Source: Alphaproteobacteria bacterium
GTDB taxonomy: Bacteria > Pseudomonadota > Alphaproteobacteria > DSM-16000 > Inquilinaceae
Direction: 5' to 3'
Assembly: GCA_028277405.1 (NCBI GenBank)
Contig: JANQGH010000014.1
Coordinates: 1-64,000, forward strand
DNA length: 64,000 nucleotides
Of this stretch, positions 33,976-43,220 are shown one piece after another. Numbering within the stretch: position 1 is the stretch's first letter; each line of letters starts with the position of its first letter. A program made the position numbers and the translations under genes. Under the pieces are notes generated by a model. It did not search any database and had not been told where the DNA came from. It saw nothing but the letters and a program-made list of their open reading frames with translations.

Positions 33976-34665
33976 CTAGACGATCTTGCAGACCTCGTCG
34001 AAATCGAACCTAGGCAGACGCTGAAAGATGGCCGTCTCGTCGGCATAGCCGAAGCTGCACAGAAAGTTCGTCTTCAGGCTGGTGCCGGCGAAGAAGGCCG
34101 CGTCCACCTTGTCATGGTCGAAGCCGGATTTCGGGCCGACATCGAACCCCATGGCCCGCGCGGCGATCATGAAATAGGCGCCTTGCAGGCTTGAGTTTCT
34201 GAACGCCGTCTTTTCCGCGTGCGCCTGCTTGTCGCGAAACATCGGCGTCATGTCCTTGTGCGGGTGCAGCCGCGGCAGTTCGGTCCAGAAGTCCGTATCG
34301 TAGGCGATAATCGCGGTAACCGGCGCGGCCAGAACCTTCGGCACGTTACCGGGCTTCACGCATTCGGACAGTCTCTGCTTGGCCTCGGGTGACCTGACGA
34401 AGACGAAGCGCGCCGGGTTACCGTTGGCGCTGGTCGGCCCCCATTTCACGACGTCGTAGAGCTCGCGGATTTCATCATCCGTCACCGGACGGTCCTGCCA
34501 GCCATAGTGGGACCGTGCGTCGCGGAAGAGCAGGTCCAGCCCGTCATCGCCCAGCTTGGTCAGCCGCTGGCGCATTGCGCGAATGGCCTCATGCGCGGCC
34601 GCGCGCACGTCATTGTCATTGTCGCCGCTTGGCGGTGTGGAGGTCACGTTGTTCTGGTCAGTCAT
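33976..34665 (-). CDS. Nitroreductase family flavoprotein, RutE/HadB type
   Basis: A 229-residue FMN-dependent oxidoreductase of the malonic-semialdehyde-reductase (RutE)-like nitroreductase subgroup. Typical are LLFRDARSHYGWQDRPVTDDEI, the VVKWGPTSANGNPARFVFV segment (usually YDLMKWGPTSAN.QPARFVWV) and AARAMGFDVGPKSGFD. The first 25 residues are hydrophilic and extend beyond the domain. RutE proteins reduce malonic semialdehyde to 3-hydroxypropionate in uracil breakdown, but no other Rut genes are here. It is divergent from the YciI gene with 153 bases between and convergent with an aldo/keto reductase. Confidence 0.87.
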   Translation of the reverse strand: MTDQNNVTSTPPSGDNDNDVRAAAHEAIRAMRQRLTKLGDDGLDLLFRDARSHYGWQDRPVTDDEIRELYDVVKWGPTSANGNPARFVFVRSPEAKQRLSECVKPGNVPKVLAAPVTAIIAYDTDFWTELPRLHPHKDMTPMFRDKQAHAEKTAFRNSSLQGAYFMIAARAMGFDVGPKSGFDHDKVDAAFFAGTSLKTNFLCSFGYADETAIFQRLPRFDFDEVCKIV

Positions 34666-34751
34666 CTCGTTGCCACTCGGTTGCCGCTAAAGGCATCGCG
34701 TCATATTTGTCCATTTATTCGCCTTTGTCCCATTTTTACCGATTTTTTATG

Positions 34752-34767
34752 GATTTCTCAAGAAATC
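34752..34767. promoter_or_regulatory. Inverted repeat between the nitroreductase and YciI genes
   Basis: GATTTC-TCAA-GAAATC is a perfect 6-base inverted repeat in the AT-rich divergent region, 51 bases before the YciI-type start. The size and place would fit an operator for one or both genes. No promoter elements were securely identified. Confidence 0.3.
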
Positions 34768-34818
34768 TAGGCTTCAATCGGAGTGTGCTGTCGCAGGGCA
34801 CTGCAAGGGCGAACATCG

Positions 34819-35205
34819 ATGTCCAAGTGGGAAGACTACAGCAACCACGCCAGATCAAAAGGCGTGCTGGCCAAGCAACAGTTCATGGTACGCTCGACCC
34901 CCGCCGTTCCCCTGAACGAATTGGCGGAGCAGTTACCGCCGCACCTGGCCTACCAAAAGAAGCTTGAGGACGAGGGCATACTGGTCTTCGCGGGGCCACT
35001 CTCCGATACCAGCGGCCAGGAATGGTCCGGCGAGGGCTTGATCATCTATCGCGCCGGCTCAATCGATGAGGCGCGGCGCATAGCAGACGGAGATCCGATG
35101 CACGCCAAGGGCCTGCGCACCTACGAACTGCGGGCCTGGCTGTTGAACGAGGGGTCGCTGAACCTCTCGCTCTCGCTGTCGACCCAGAAGCTGACGTTCG
35201 ACTAA
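34819..35205 (+). CDS. YciI-family protein
   Basis: A 128-residue protein of the YciI/dimeric alpha-beta barrel family, which includes muconolactone-type dehalogenases and many unknowns. Seen are AYQKKLEDEGILVFAGPLSD, matching the H.xx..L...G.l..aGP pattern of YciI, and the later AGSIDEARRIADGDPMHAKGL, matching the eARa.ia.DPf...gl pattern. The His of that last motif is a likely functional residue. The ATG at 34819 is preferred over an in-frame GTG at 34783 that adds an unrelated leader. Its location next to ring-cleavage genes makes an aromatic catabolic role possible. Confidence 0.8.
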   Translation: MSKWEDYSNHARSKGVLAKQQFMVRSTPAVPLNELAEQLPPHLAYQKKLEDEGILVFAGPLSDTSGQEWSGEGLIIYRAGSIDEARRIADGDPMHAKGLRTYELRAWLLNEGSLNLSLSLSTQKLTFD

Positions 35206-35253
35206 GCAAACGGGCAAGAACGGCGCCAGGCACGCACAGCCGCTCTGAAAAAC

Positions 35254-36111
35254 CTAGCCTTTCGGCGCCAGCATAAAGTCGTGAACCACCTTCAAATAGG
35301 GCGTCGGCAGGCCGTGGCGCGCGGCCTCGTCGGCGTCGTTGGTCAGAGTGTAATCCGCCACCAGGCTTTCACGCACGCCGAACACCGCATCCTCGTCGAC
35401 ATAGCGATCCTCGCTATCGAACAGCTCCGTGATCAACTCGCGATAGCCGTCCTTGGAAATGCGGAAATGGATATGCGCCGGGCGCCAGGGATGGCGCCCG
35501 GTGGCGCGCAGCAGGTCGCCGACCGGCCCGTCATCCGGTACCGTGTAGGGCTTGGCGCGCACGGTGGTGAAGCGGTACGCGCCCCTGTCATCCGTGATCA
35601 TACGACAGCGCAGATTGTAGCCGTCGCGATCGGCTTCCTGGACGTCATAAAGGCCGTTGTCGGCATTCTGCCAGATGTCCAGGACGGCGCCCGGCAAGGG
35701 CGTTCCGTCCGGCGCGCGAATGACGCCTTCGACCAGCACCGGCTGGCCGGGCTGGCCTTGGATCATGTCGCCGCCGACGGGCAGTCCGGGCGGATCAGTG
35801 ACGTAGAACGGCCCCAGCACGCTACTTTCCGAGGCGTTGTTGGCGCTGTTGACCAGGTCGACGGTCGAAGAAACGCCCAGCACGTCCGACAGCAGGATGA
35901 ACTCCTGCCGGCTATCGTCGGAGATCTGGCCGGCGCGCCACAGAAAGTTAACGGCATACTCCCATTCCTGATGGGTCAGCCGCGCTTCCTCGACGATCTG
36001 GTGCAGATGCCGGACGAGCACCGACAGGATCTCTTTCAGGCGCGCATCGCCGGCGCCTTCGACGGTCTTGGTGACCACCTCGGTAATTGTGTCGAGCGAA
36101 ACGGAACGCAT
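35254..36111 (-). CDS. Intradiol ring-cleavage dioxygenase (catechol/hydroxyquinol 1,2-type)
   Basis: A 285-residue non-heme Fe(III) dioxygenase that opens catechol-type rings between the two hydroxyl groups. A helical N-terminal dimerisation domain (QEFILLSDVLGVSSTVDLVN near residues 69-88) precedes the catalytic domain. The four iron ligands are in place: Tyr155 (NGLYDVQ), Tyr189 (KPYTVPDDGPVG), His213 and His215 (RPAHIHF), with the 24 and 2 residue spacings of known enzymes. The N-terminal domain and ESSVLGPFY motif favour the hydroxyquinol/catechol group over protocatechuate dioxygenases. Last gene of a five-gene operon with a TRAP transporter and an FAH-family enzyme, 12 bases after dctM. 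Confidence 0.92.
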   Translation of the reverse strand: MRSVSLDTITEVVTKTVEGAGDARLKEILSVLVRHLHQIVEEARLTHQEWEYAVNFLWRAGQISDDSRQEFILLSDVLGVSSTVDLVNSANNASESSVLGPFYVTDPPGLPVGGDMIQGQPGQPVLVEGVIRAPDGTPLPGAVLDIWQNADNGLYDVQEADRDGYNLRCRMITDDRGAYRFTTVRAKPYTVPDDGPVGDLLRATGRHPWRPAHIHFRISKDGYRELITELFDSEDRYVDEDAVFGVRESLVADYTLTNDADEAARHGLPTPYLKVVHDFMLAPKG

Positions 36112-36123
36112 CGCGATACTTCC

Positions 36124-37443
36124 TTAGCGGACGAGAACCAGGCTAATCTGGGGAAAGGCGATCACGAAGATCAAAACCACGAGCATGACCGCGGCAAACG
36201 GCAGGGCGCCGAGAAACACGTCCGCCAGGCTGATCGACGGGTCGTCGATCGTGCTTTTGATGACGAAGCAGGAAAGCCCAAGGGGCGGGGTCAAAAGGCC
36301 GATCTCCGCGCCGATCACGGTGACGATGCCGAACCAGACCAGATCCGCGCCGAACGCCTCGACCGCCGTTAAGAACAGCGGCACGACGACCAGAATGATC
36401 GAGGCGGTGTCGAGGATCGTCCCGAGTACGATCAGCAGCAGGACGTAAATCGCCATCATCATGGCCAGGTTCAGATCCATGCTTTGCATCCACTCGCCGA
36501 ACAGGGTCGGCAGGCCGGCGATGCCCAGCATGCGGCTGTAGGTCGACGCGGCGATGATCAGGAACAGGATCGTCGCGGTGATGTGCCCGGTCTCGACCAG
36601 CGCCTCCCAAACGCTGCGCAGTGTGAGCCGCCGCCGCGCCGCCGCGATCAGGATGGCCATCAGGCCGCCGGCCGCGCCCGCCTCGGTCGGCGTGAACACG
36701 CCGCCATAGATGCCGCCCAGAACCACCAGGATCAGCAGCACCACCGGCACCAGCTTGACCATGATCTCGCGAAAGCTGATCAGCGGTTCGGTACGCTCAG
36801 CCCCCTCGCCATAGCGCCCGCCGACGAAACGTGGGGCCAGCCAGGCCATGATCAGGATGGCAAAGCCGAACACGGTCGCGAGCAGCAGCCCGGGCACCAC
36901 GCCGGCCAGGAACATAGCGCCGATCGACTGTTCGGCGACGACGGCGTAGATGATCAGCATGACGCTGGGCGGGATCAGCATGCCCAGCACCGACGAGCCG
37001 GCGACGACCCCGACCGCGAAGCGCTTGCCATAGTGAAAGCGCCGCATTTCCGGCACCGAGACCTTGGTGAACACTGAGGCCGAGGCGATCGACGAGCCGG
37101 TGACGGAGGCGAAGATGGCGTTGGCGGCCACCGTGGCGATGCCCAGCCCGCCCCGGATTGCCCGGAAGATCTGGTTGGCCACCTCGTAGACGTCACGGCC
37201 CAAGCCGGCCTTGGAAACAATCAGCCCCATCATGGTGAACAGAGGCACGGTCGCGAAATTATAGTCCGAGACGGTGTCCTTGACGGAGATGGTCAGCAAA
37301 TTGATGGCGATATCGATGTTGCCGCGCATCAGCCAGACGCTGACGAACGACACCAAAGCCAGCACAACCGGGATGTAAAGCCCGGCATAGATCAAGAGAA
37401 CGATGACGCCGAGCGAAATCAGGCCGAGTTCCAGAGGGCCCAT
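36124..37443 (-). CDS. dctM: TRAP transporter large permease, DctM family
   Basis: A 439-residue integral membrane protein with about 12 transmembrane helices, the transport channel of a tripartite ATP-independent periplasmic (TRAP) importer driven by sodium or proton gradient. Segments typical of DctM: VPLFTMMGLIVSKAGLGRDV, SSVLGMLIPPSVMLIIYAVV and LGTILDTASIILVVVPLF. The ATG at 37443 overlaps the dctQ stop (ATGA). TRAP systems carry dicarboxylates, keto acids and aromatic acids; here the operon context (FAH hydrolase, ring-cleavage dioxygenase) suggests an aromatic or organic acid. Confidence 0.92.
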   Translation of the reverse strand: MGPLELGLISLGVIVLLIYAGLYIPVVLALVSFVSVWLMRGNIDIAINLLTISVKDTVSDYNFATVPLFTMMGLIVSKAGLGRDVYEVANQIFRAIRGGLGIATVAANAIFASVTGSSIASASVFTKVSVPEMRRFHYGKRFAVGVVAGSSVLGMLIPPSVMLIIYAVVAEQSIGAMFLAGVVPGLLLATVFGFAILIMAWLAPRFVGGRYGEGAERTEPLISFREIMVKLVPVVLLILVVLGGIYGGVFTPTEAGAAGGLMAILIAAARRRLTLRSVWEALVETGHITATILFLIIAASTYSRMLGIAGLPTLFGEWMQSMDLNLAMMMAIYVLLLIVLGTILDTASIILVVVPLFLTAVEAFGADLVWFGIVTVIGAEIGLLTPPLGLSCFVIKSTIDDPSISLADVFLGALPFAAVMLVVLIFVIAFPQISLVLVR

Positions 37444-38033
37444 CAATCGGCCTCGAACCCTGCGGCGACGGCCCCGCGCGCGGGCCCCGTCGGCCTGCCG
37501 GTGATCAACAGCCAGGCGGACAGCACGAATTTCGCCAGACACACCGTCGTGCCGATGACGACGATCACCCGGACCGGCCATTCCGGCACGACGAACAGGC
37601 CCTCATTGCCGAAATACTCACCCCGCTCGATCGCATGAATCATGGTCGACCACGCGCCGATCAGGATCAGCGCCATCAGCGCGGCCCCGGCGAGATCGAA
37701 GCAGATGCGCATCACCCGCTCCACGTTCGGATGGCGCCGCGCCAGGATCGTCAGCAAGCCGTCGGACCGGGTCAACCGTCCCAGCCGGATCGTGTCGCCG
37801 AGTTGCAGGAACACGATGGCCACCAGCGACAATTCGACCAGTTCAGCGACACCAGTAAACGGTTCGTTGAACAGAGTGCGGCCGAAGGAATCGGTGTTGA
37901 TGATGACCAACAGGATCAGGATCCAGATGGACCCGATGGCGTTCATGCCGGCGAGAAGCCGGTTCAATGCGCCGTCGAGCCGACCGGACATCGATGCCGC
38001 GGCCGGCCCTTCGGTGCGCATGTCAGACGGCAT
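37443..38033 (-). CDS. dctQ: TRAP transporter small permease, DctQ family
   Basis: A 196-residue membrane protein with four predicted transmembrane helices, the small permease subunit of the TRAP importer. The first helix segment SIWILILLVIINTDSFGRTL and the ELVELSLVAIVFLQLGDTIR stretch follow the DctQ pattern, including the conserved polar loop with R-L-G-R-L-T-R-S-D. It lies 26 bases after the binding-protein gene and overlaps dctM by one base of each start and stop. It is required with DctM and DctP for transport. Confidence 0.9.
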   Translation of the reverse strand: MPSDMRTEGPAAASMSGRLDGALNRLLAGMNAIGSIWILILLVIINTDSFGRTLFNEPFTGVAELVELSLVAIVFLQLGDTIRLGRLTRSDGLLTILARRHPNVERVMRICFDLAGAALMALILIGAWSTMIHAIERGEYFGNEGLFVVPEWPVRVIVVIGTTVCLAKFVLSAWLLITGRPTGPARGAVAAGFEAD

Positions 38034-38059
38034 CTTGGTCTCGCGCCGTCAGCCCTGGC

Positions 38060-39145
38060 CTATTCCTGGTCCCATTGCCGCGCGATCGGCTGATCGGCCT
38101 CGCGCATCATATCCATGTAAGCCTGCAGCATTTCGGTCCCCGGCAAGCCCTGTTCGTCCAGGTTTGCCGCCCATTCAAGCGCCAGGTTGGGCATGCTCGC
38201 GGCCCAGGCTTCACGTTGCTCCGGCGACAGCTCATGCACCGTGCCACCGGAGTCGACGTAAGCCTGCTGGCTGCCCGCTCCAAGGTTCGCCGTCATGCCC
38301 GCCAGATGGTCGCGATAGTCGATCGCCACCTCCTGCAGCACTTGCTGGACTTCTTCCGGCAGGCCCACCCAAACGTCGCGGTTGACCGTGATCGCCTTGG
38401 AATTCATCGAGCCTATATCGGCGTCCAGCATGTAAGGCGCGACCTCGACCAGCGAGAAGGTGACCGCCGCCTCCGGCCACAGCATGGTTGCGTCGATCAC
38501 CCCCGTTTGGAGGTTGTTGTAGTATTCGACCAGCGGGCCCGAAACACCTGCCGCGCCGAGGTTTTCGATGTAGCGCAGGTTCGTCCCCGCACCGCCGACG
38601 CGCAGGCCGTCCAAATCGGCGAGGCCCTCGATCGGATCGGTCGAAAACACCTGATAGGAATCGAGCACGACGCCGTTGGTCAGATAGACCTGGTTGGCAT
38701 CGAGATAGGCCTCGGTCACCTCCGGGAACTGGTCCGCCAACGCGTCGATCGCGCGGGTGACAAGCTCAGGGTCGGTGGTCACGAACGGTGTCACATACGC
38801 GATCTGGACCAACGGCAGGCGGTCGGGGTGGAACACGGTGGTCACGACGCCGATATCGCCGAGACCGAGTTCCAACCCCTCAAGCACGCCGCGCGGACGC
38901 ACGATCTGGCCGCCCCAGGCCTGGTTCCAGTCGATCTCGTAATTGCCGGCCTCCGCCAGCCTACGATCGACCTCCGGAATGAAATACGCGATGAACTCCT
39001 GCACCCACAGCGATCGCGGCGGATAGCCATCGATTGCCGTCAGCGCGATGGTTTCCTGGCCGAAGGTCGCGGGCGATGCGCCCAGCACGCTTGCGGCCAC
39101 CAACGCCGTCAGCCCGGTCGCTCCATATCGTTTCTTTGTCTTCAT
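38060..39145 (-). CDS. dctP: TRAP transporter substrate-binding protein, DctP family
   Basis: A 361-residue periplasmic binding protein. The signal peptide spans about residues 1-30, and the mature protein has the DctP pattern: WGGQIVRPRGVLEGLELGLG with DIGVV, a long central helix region, the ligand-binding arginine probably in DLDGLRVGGAG, and PEEVQQVLQEVAIDYRDHLA near the end. The start at 39145 is preceded by GGGAGG; an in-frame ATG at 39190 would overlap the preceding gene. It lies 25 bases after the FAH-family gene and feeds DctQM encoded next. The carboxylate ligand cannot be specified. Confidence 0.9.
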   Translation of the reverse strand: MKTKKRYGATGLTALVAASVLGASPATFGQETIALTAIDGYPPRSLWVQEFIAYFIPEVDRRLAEAGNYEIDWNQAWGGQIVRPRGVLEGLELGLGDIGVVTTVFHPDRLPLVQIAYVTPFVTTDPELVTRAIDALADQFPEVTEAYLDANQVYLTNGVVLDSYQVFSTDPIEGLADLDGLRVGGAGTNLRYIENLGAAGVSGPLVEYYNNLQTGVIDATMLWPEAAVTFSLVEVAPYMLDADIGSMNSKAITVNRDVWVGLPEEVQQVLQEVAIDYRDHLAGMTANLGAGSQQAYVDSGGTVHELSPEQREAWAASMPNLALEWAANLDEQGLPGTEMLQAYMDMMREADQPIARQWDQE

Positions 39146-39170
39146 GGATCCCTCCCTTATTGGGTCTGGT

Positions 39171-40037
39171 TCAGACCACCTCGTCGGCAATCGGATTTCG
39201 CAACACCCCGATACCTTCGATCTCTATTTCGCAGACGTCCCCGGCCTTCATCCAAACCGGCGGTCTGCGTGCATGGCCGACGCCGGCCGGCGTGCCCATG
39301 GCGATGATGTCGCCGGGTTCCAGCGTCATCACCTCGGTCAGATAGCAAAGCGTGTCGACGACGCTGAAAACCATGTCAGAGGTGTTGGCGTCTTGCATGA
39401 CCTGCCCGTTCAGGCGCGACTGAATGCGCAAGCCCGCCGCGCCCGGCGGCAGTTCGTCGGCGGAGACAAATTCGGGCCCGAACCCACCCGTTGCATCGAA
39501 ATTCTTGCCCATCGTCCATTGATGAGTCTTGCGCTGATAGTCCCGCACAGACCCATCATCGAAGACCGCGTAGCCGGCGACGCAGCTCAACGCCTCGCCT
39601 GGGGTTAAATGCCGGGCCGTGGTGCCGATTATCACCGCCAGTTCCGCCTCGTAATCCAGCCGCTCGGAACATCGTGGCCGGATCATCGGTTTGCCATGTG
39701 CCACAAGCGATGTCCGGCCGCGCATGAACAGTACCGGATAGTCAGGCTTCTCAAAGCCCCCTTCGTCGGCATGGTCAACGTAGTTGAGGCCGAGGCACAA
39801 GACCTTTCCGGGGCTGACCACGGGCGTCAGGAGATCAAGCTCGCCCATGGGCGTTCGCGGTGCATTCGATACCGACGCTGCGGTCCATGCTTCGGCAAGC
39901 CGCTCGCCGCCTTCACCGATCAGATCGTCCAATCGGCCGGGCCAGCCGGGCCCGAGATCGGCAAGCCGCACGACACCGCCCGGGAGATGAGCCCCCAGGG
40001 CAGGGGCGCCGTCTTGAACATAGGAGACGAAACGCAT
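39171..40037 (-). CDS. Fumarylacetoacetate hydrolase family protein
   Basis: A 288-residue FAH-fold enzyme, a Mg- or Ca-dependent family including fumarylpyruvate hydrolase, acylpyruvase and 2-hydroxyhepta-2,4-diene-1,7-dioate isomerase. Seen are VLCLGLNYVDHADE near residue 78, the metal carboxylates in RLDYEAELAVIIG, GYAVFDDGSVRDYQ, KNFDATGGFGPEFV and IIAMGTPAGVGHAR. First gene of the operon with the TRAP transporter and intradiol dioxygenase; a -35/-10 pair lies directly upstream. It may process a ring-cleavage product or a similar beta-diketo acid. Confidence 0.9.
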   Translation of the reverse strand: MRFVSYVQDGAPALGAHLPGGVVRLADLGPGWPGRLDDLIGEGGERLAEAWTAASVSNAPRTPMGELDLLTPVVSPGKVLCLGLNYVDHADEGGFEKPDYPVLFMRGRTSLVAHGKPMIRPRCSERLDYEAELAVIIGTTARHLTPGEALSCVAGYAVFDDGSVRDYQRKTHQWTMGKNFDATGGFGPEFVSADELPPGAAGLRIQSRLNGQVMQDANTSDMVFSVVDTLCYLTEVMTLEPGDIIAMGTPAGVGHARRPPVWMKAGDVCEIEIEGIGVLRNPIADEVV

Positions 40038-40069
40038 ACCTATCTCTCGATAAATTTTCTATAATCTAA

Positions 40070-40098
40070 ATAAAATCGATGATTTAGGAAAATGTCAA
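40070..40098 (-). promoter_or_regulatory. Sigma70-type promoter of the FAH-TRAP-dioxygenase operon
   Basis: On the minus strand, a perfect -35 TTGACA (40098-40093) is followed after 17 bases by TTTTAT (40075-40070), matching four of six -10 consensus bases. Transcription would begin near 40063, about 26 bases before the FAH-family ATG at 40037. The sequence is AT-rich within a GC-rich genome, as expected of a real promoter. Confidence 0.55.
40073..40085. promoter_or_regulatory. Candidate operator overlapping the -10 region
   Basis: AAATC-GAT-GATTT, a 5-base inverted repeat with 3-base spacer, overlaps the -10 element of the minus-strand promoter. A regulator bound here would block that promoter. 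The GntR gene at 43221-43889 in the divergent malonyl-CoA operon is a plausible partner, but this is an inference from location only. Confidence 0.3.
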
Positions 40099-40214
40099 CC
40101 TGGCATGCAGAAGGAGGCTGAAAGCATCCGACCAGGGTCCCACATGGGAGTCGAAACGCGGATGTTGCCGACACACCCTGTTGAATGCGAGAAAATGATC
40201 GATATAACCAGATA

Positions 40215-41600
40215 ATGGCCGAAACATCGATTTTCTGGAAAGTCATTGAATCGGTTTCCGATCAAGGACGGCGGCTGATCCGCTTGGGCGACGGCGGCAG
40301 CGTCAAGAATGCCTCAATCGACAGGCTGGCCCGGGCGCTGGTCTCGGAAAAGGGCGAGGCCTCCGGCGTCGCCCTCGCCGCCTTGCTCATCGAGCGCTAT
40401 GACGCTTTGGAAACGTCGGACAAGCGGGCGTTCTTTCGACTGCTCCTGGACGAATTCGGGCCGGATCGGGAGGCGTCGAGGCAGGCCCTGGCCGCTCTTG
40501 AAACCAATCCCGACGACGCGGCCGCCTTGTCGCGACTGCATTACGCGGCGGAGCCGAAGCGACAAGAGCTGCTGCGGTGCATCAATCTGGCGCCGGGCGG
40601 CATCACCGCGCTGGTCGCCATGCGCTCCAACCTGCTGGACGCCATGGCCTCCGACCCGGATCTAGCCGTGGTCGATGCCGACTTCGAGCATCTGTTCAGG
40701 TCCTGGTTCAATCGCGGCTTTCTGACGTTGGCGCGCATCGATTGGCAGACGCCGGCCGCCATCCTGGAGAAGATCATAGAGTACGAGGCGGTCCACGCGA
40801 TCGAGGACTGGGATGATCTGAGGCGGCGCGTCGATGCGCCGGACCGCCGCCTCTACGCCTTTTTCCACCCCGCCCTGTCGGACCGCCCCTTGATTTTTGT
40901 CGAGGTTGCCCTGACCCGCGACACCCCGACGAGCATACAGCAGATCCTGGCAGAGGACCGCGAACCGATACCGGCTGAAGACGTTTCGACAGCGGTCTTC
41001 TACTCGATCTCCAACTGCCAGCGCGGCTTGCGCGGCGTCTCGTTCGGCAACTTTCTGATCAAGCAGGTCGTCGACGAGTTGCGCGGCGAATTGTCCCAGC
41101 TGCACACGTTCGCCACACTGTCACCAATACCCGGGTTAAGCCACTGGTTGCGAGAAGAAGCCATATTGCAATCGAATGTCTTGACGGATCGGGATCGGCA
41201 AATCATCGATGGCCTGACCGGCGGCGAAGGCCTGATCGATCGCGCGCAGGACACGGAGGTTAGGAAAGCCATGATCAGCCTGGCCGGCCAGTATCTGGTC
41301 CGCGAAAAGGCCAAAGACGGCCGACCCGTTGATCCGGTTGCCCGGTTTCATTTGGGCAACGGCGCCCGGCTTGAACGAATCAACTGGCTGGCCGATACCA
41401 GCGCCAAGGGTCTCGCCGAATCGCACGGTCTGATGGTGAACTATCATTACCTGGCCGACGAGATCGAGGCCAATCACGAGGCCTTTGCCAAGCACGACGC
41501 CGTCGCGGTCTCGTCGTCGGTCCGCCGATTGTTGAGATCCCGGCGTTCGGCCGAACGACCACAGACGTCGCCAGTACCAGCGGAGGCCGCAGGGCCGTGA
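40215..41600 (+). CDS. Malonyl-CoA decarboxylase
   Basis: A 461-residue malonyl-CoA decarboxylase (MCD family), which converts malonyl-CoA to acetyl-CoA and CO2. The N-terminal helical domain (to about residue 170) is followed by a GNAT-like catalytic domain. FATLSPIPGLSHWL holds the catalytic serine region and ARFHLGNGARLERINWLAD the catalytic histidine, both well conserved. The ATG at 40215 is chosen; an in-frame ATG at 40185 is possible and neither has a strong ribosome site. The stop overlaps the GTG of the malonyl-CoA synthetase gene (GTGA), so the two enzymes form a malonate-to-acetyl-CoA route like rhizobial matAB. Confidence 0.93.
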   Translation: MAETSIFWKVIESVSDQGRRLIRLGDGGSVKNASIDRLARALVSEKGEASGVALAALLIERYDALETSDKRAFFRLLLDEFGPDREASRQALAALETNPDDAAALSRLHYAAEPKRQELLRCINLAPGGITALVAMRSNLLDAMASDPDLAVVDADFEHLFRSWFNRGFLTLARIDWQTPAAILEKIIEYEAVHAIEDWDDLRRRVDAPDRRLYAFFHPALSDRPLIFVEVALTRDTPTSIQQILAEDREPIPAEDVSTAVFYSISNCQRGLRGVSFGNFLIKQVVDELRGELSQLHTFATLSPIPGLSHWLREEAILQSNVLTDRDRQIIDGLTGGEGLIDRAQDTEVRKAMISLAGQYLVREKAKDGRPVDPVARFHLGNGARLERINWLADTSAKGLAESHGLMVNYHYLADEIEANHEAFAKHDAVAVSSSVRRLLRSRRSAERPQTSPVPAEAAGP

Positions 41601-43117
41601 CCGAGAACCATCTTTTCGCCCAGTTCCGAGCGGCAATCGACCGGCCAGACGCTGTCTTCATCGAGACCGAGAACGGCGCGCGCATCACCTATGGCGACAT
41701 GCTGGCTGAATCCGCCCGCATCGCCCGGGCCCTTAAAGGCATGGGGCTAATGCCCGGCGACCGCGTCGCGGTCCAGGTGGAAAAGTCGGTCGCGGCGTTG
41801 ATGCTGTACCTGGGCGCTGTGCGCGCCGGCGCCGTCTTCCTGCCGCTGAACACCGGCTACACCGCGTCCGAGGTCGGCTATTTCCTGCAAAACGCGGAAC
41901 CGACGCTGTTTGTCTGCGACCCCGCCAAACAGCATGATCTGGCCGCGGTGGCATCGACGGCGGGCGTGCCGCATCTGGAAACCCTCGACGCCGAAGGCAA
42001 GGGATCACTGGCGGAACGCTGGTCGCGAGAGCCCGCAGAGTTCGACGACGTGCCGCGCGGGCCTGAGGATCTGGCCGCCATCCTCTACACCTCGGGCACG
42101 ACGGGCCTGTCGAAGGGCGCCATGCTGTCCCACGACAACCTGGCGTCGAACGCCCATACCCTGCGTCGGGCTTGGCGGTTCACGGCGGACGACGTCCTGA
42201 TCCATGCCCTGCCGATCTTTCATACCCACGGCCTGTTCGTCGCCACGAACATCACCCTGATCGCCGGCGGCTCGATGATCTTTCTGCCGAAGTTCGACCC
42301 TGACCGCGTGTTGTCGGTGATGCCGCGGGCGACTGCCATGATGGGCGTGCCGACCTTCTACACCAGGCTGTTGGCCCATCCCGGCCTGACGCGCGAAGCG
42401 GCCGGCGGCATGCGCCTGTTCGTGTCCGGTTCCGCGCCACTTCTGGCCGAAACCCACGCCCAGTTCCGGGACCGCACGGGTCACGCAATCCTGGAACGCT
42501 ACGGCATGACCGAAACCAACATGAACACGTCCAACCCCTATGACGGTGACAGGCGCGCCGGCACGGTCGGCTTTTCGCTGGACGACGTTGCGCTGCGCAT
42601 CGTCGACCCCGAGAGCGGACAGCGCCTCGACACTGGTGAGGTCGGCGTCATCGAGGTCAAGGGCCCCAACGTCTTTCAAGGTTACTGGCGCATGCCGGAG
42701 AAAACGGCGGCCGAGTTCCGGCCCGACGGGTACTTCATCACCGGCGATTTGGGGGCCATCGACGCGGACGGCTATGTGTCGATCGTCGGTCGGGCCAAGG
42801 ACCTCATCATCTCCGGCGGCTTCAATGTCTACCCCAAGGAAATCGAGGGCGAGATTAACAGGGTCGCCGGCGTGGCGGAGTCGGCCGTGATCGGTGTGCC
42901 GCATCCCGACTTCGGTGAAGGCGTCACGGCGGTGATTGTCCGCGCGCCCGATCACGCCGTTTCCGACACCGAAATTCTGGCCCAACTCGACGGCAGACTG
43001 GCCCGTTTCAAACAGCCCAAGAAGGTCCTGTTCGTCGATGAGCTGCCGATCAACGCGATGGGAAAGGTTCAGAAAAACGTGCTGCGAGACCGTTTTTGGA
43101 ACACCTATGCACAATAG
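41597..43117 (+). CDS. matB: Malonyl-CoA/methylmalonyl-CoA synthetase
   Basis: A 506-residue acyl-CoA synthetase of the MatB type, forming malonyl-CoA from malonate, ATP and CoA. The adenylation motifs are [17 protein letters not shown] near residue 160, the [18 protein letters not shown] segment, [16 protein letters not shown], and the C-terminal lysine in [12 protein letters not shown]. The [18 protein letters not shown] stretch is typical of malonyl-CoA rather than acetyl-CoA synthetases. The GTG start overlaps the decarboxylase stop by four bases. Together they allow growth on malonate; malonate could enter through the neighbouring TRAP importer. Confidence 0.92.
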   Translation: MTENHLFAQFRAAIDRPDAVFIETENGARITYGDMLAESARIARALKGMGLMPGDRVAVQVEKSVAALMLYLGAVRAGAVFLPLNTGYTASEVGYFLQNAEPTLFVCDPAKQHDLAAVASTAGVPHLETLDAEGKGSLAERWSREPAEFDDVPRGPEDLAAILYTSGTTGLSKGAMLSHDNLASNAHTLRRAWRFTADDVLIHALPIFHTHGLFVATNITLIAGGSMIFLPKFDPDRVLSVMPRATAMMGVPTFYTRLLAHPGLTREAAGGMRLFVSGSAPLLAETHAQFRDRTGHAILERYGMTETNMNTSNPYDGDRRAGTVGFSLDDVALRIVDPESGQRLDTGEVGVIEVKGPNVFQGYWRMPEKTAAEFRPDGYFITGDLGAIDADGYVSIVGRAKDLIISGGFNVYPKEIEGEINRVAGVAESAVIGVPHPDFGEGVTAVIVRAPDHAVSDTEILAQLDGRLARFKQPKKVLFVDELPINAMGKVQKNVLRDRFWNTYAQ

Positions 43118-43220
43118 TTCATTGAATAGGACAAGGCGCAACGGTTTAATGCTCGCGAATTCGAATAGGTGGATGCCGGACTCTTGACTGACTTCTTTCA
43201 AGTAACTGGACGGTGACATA

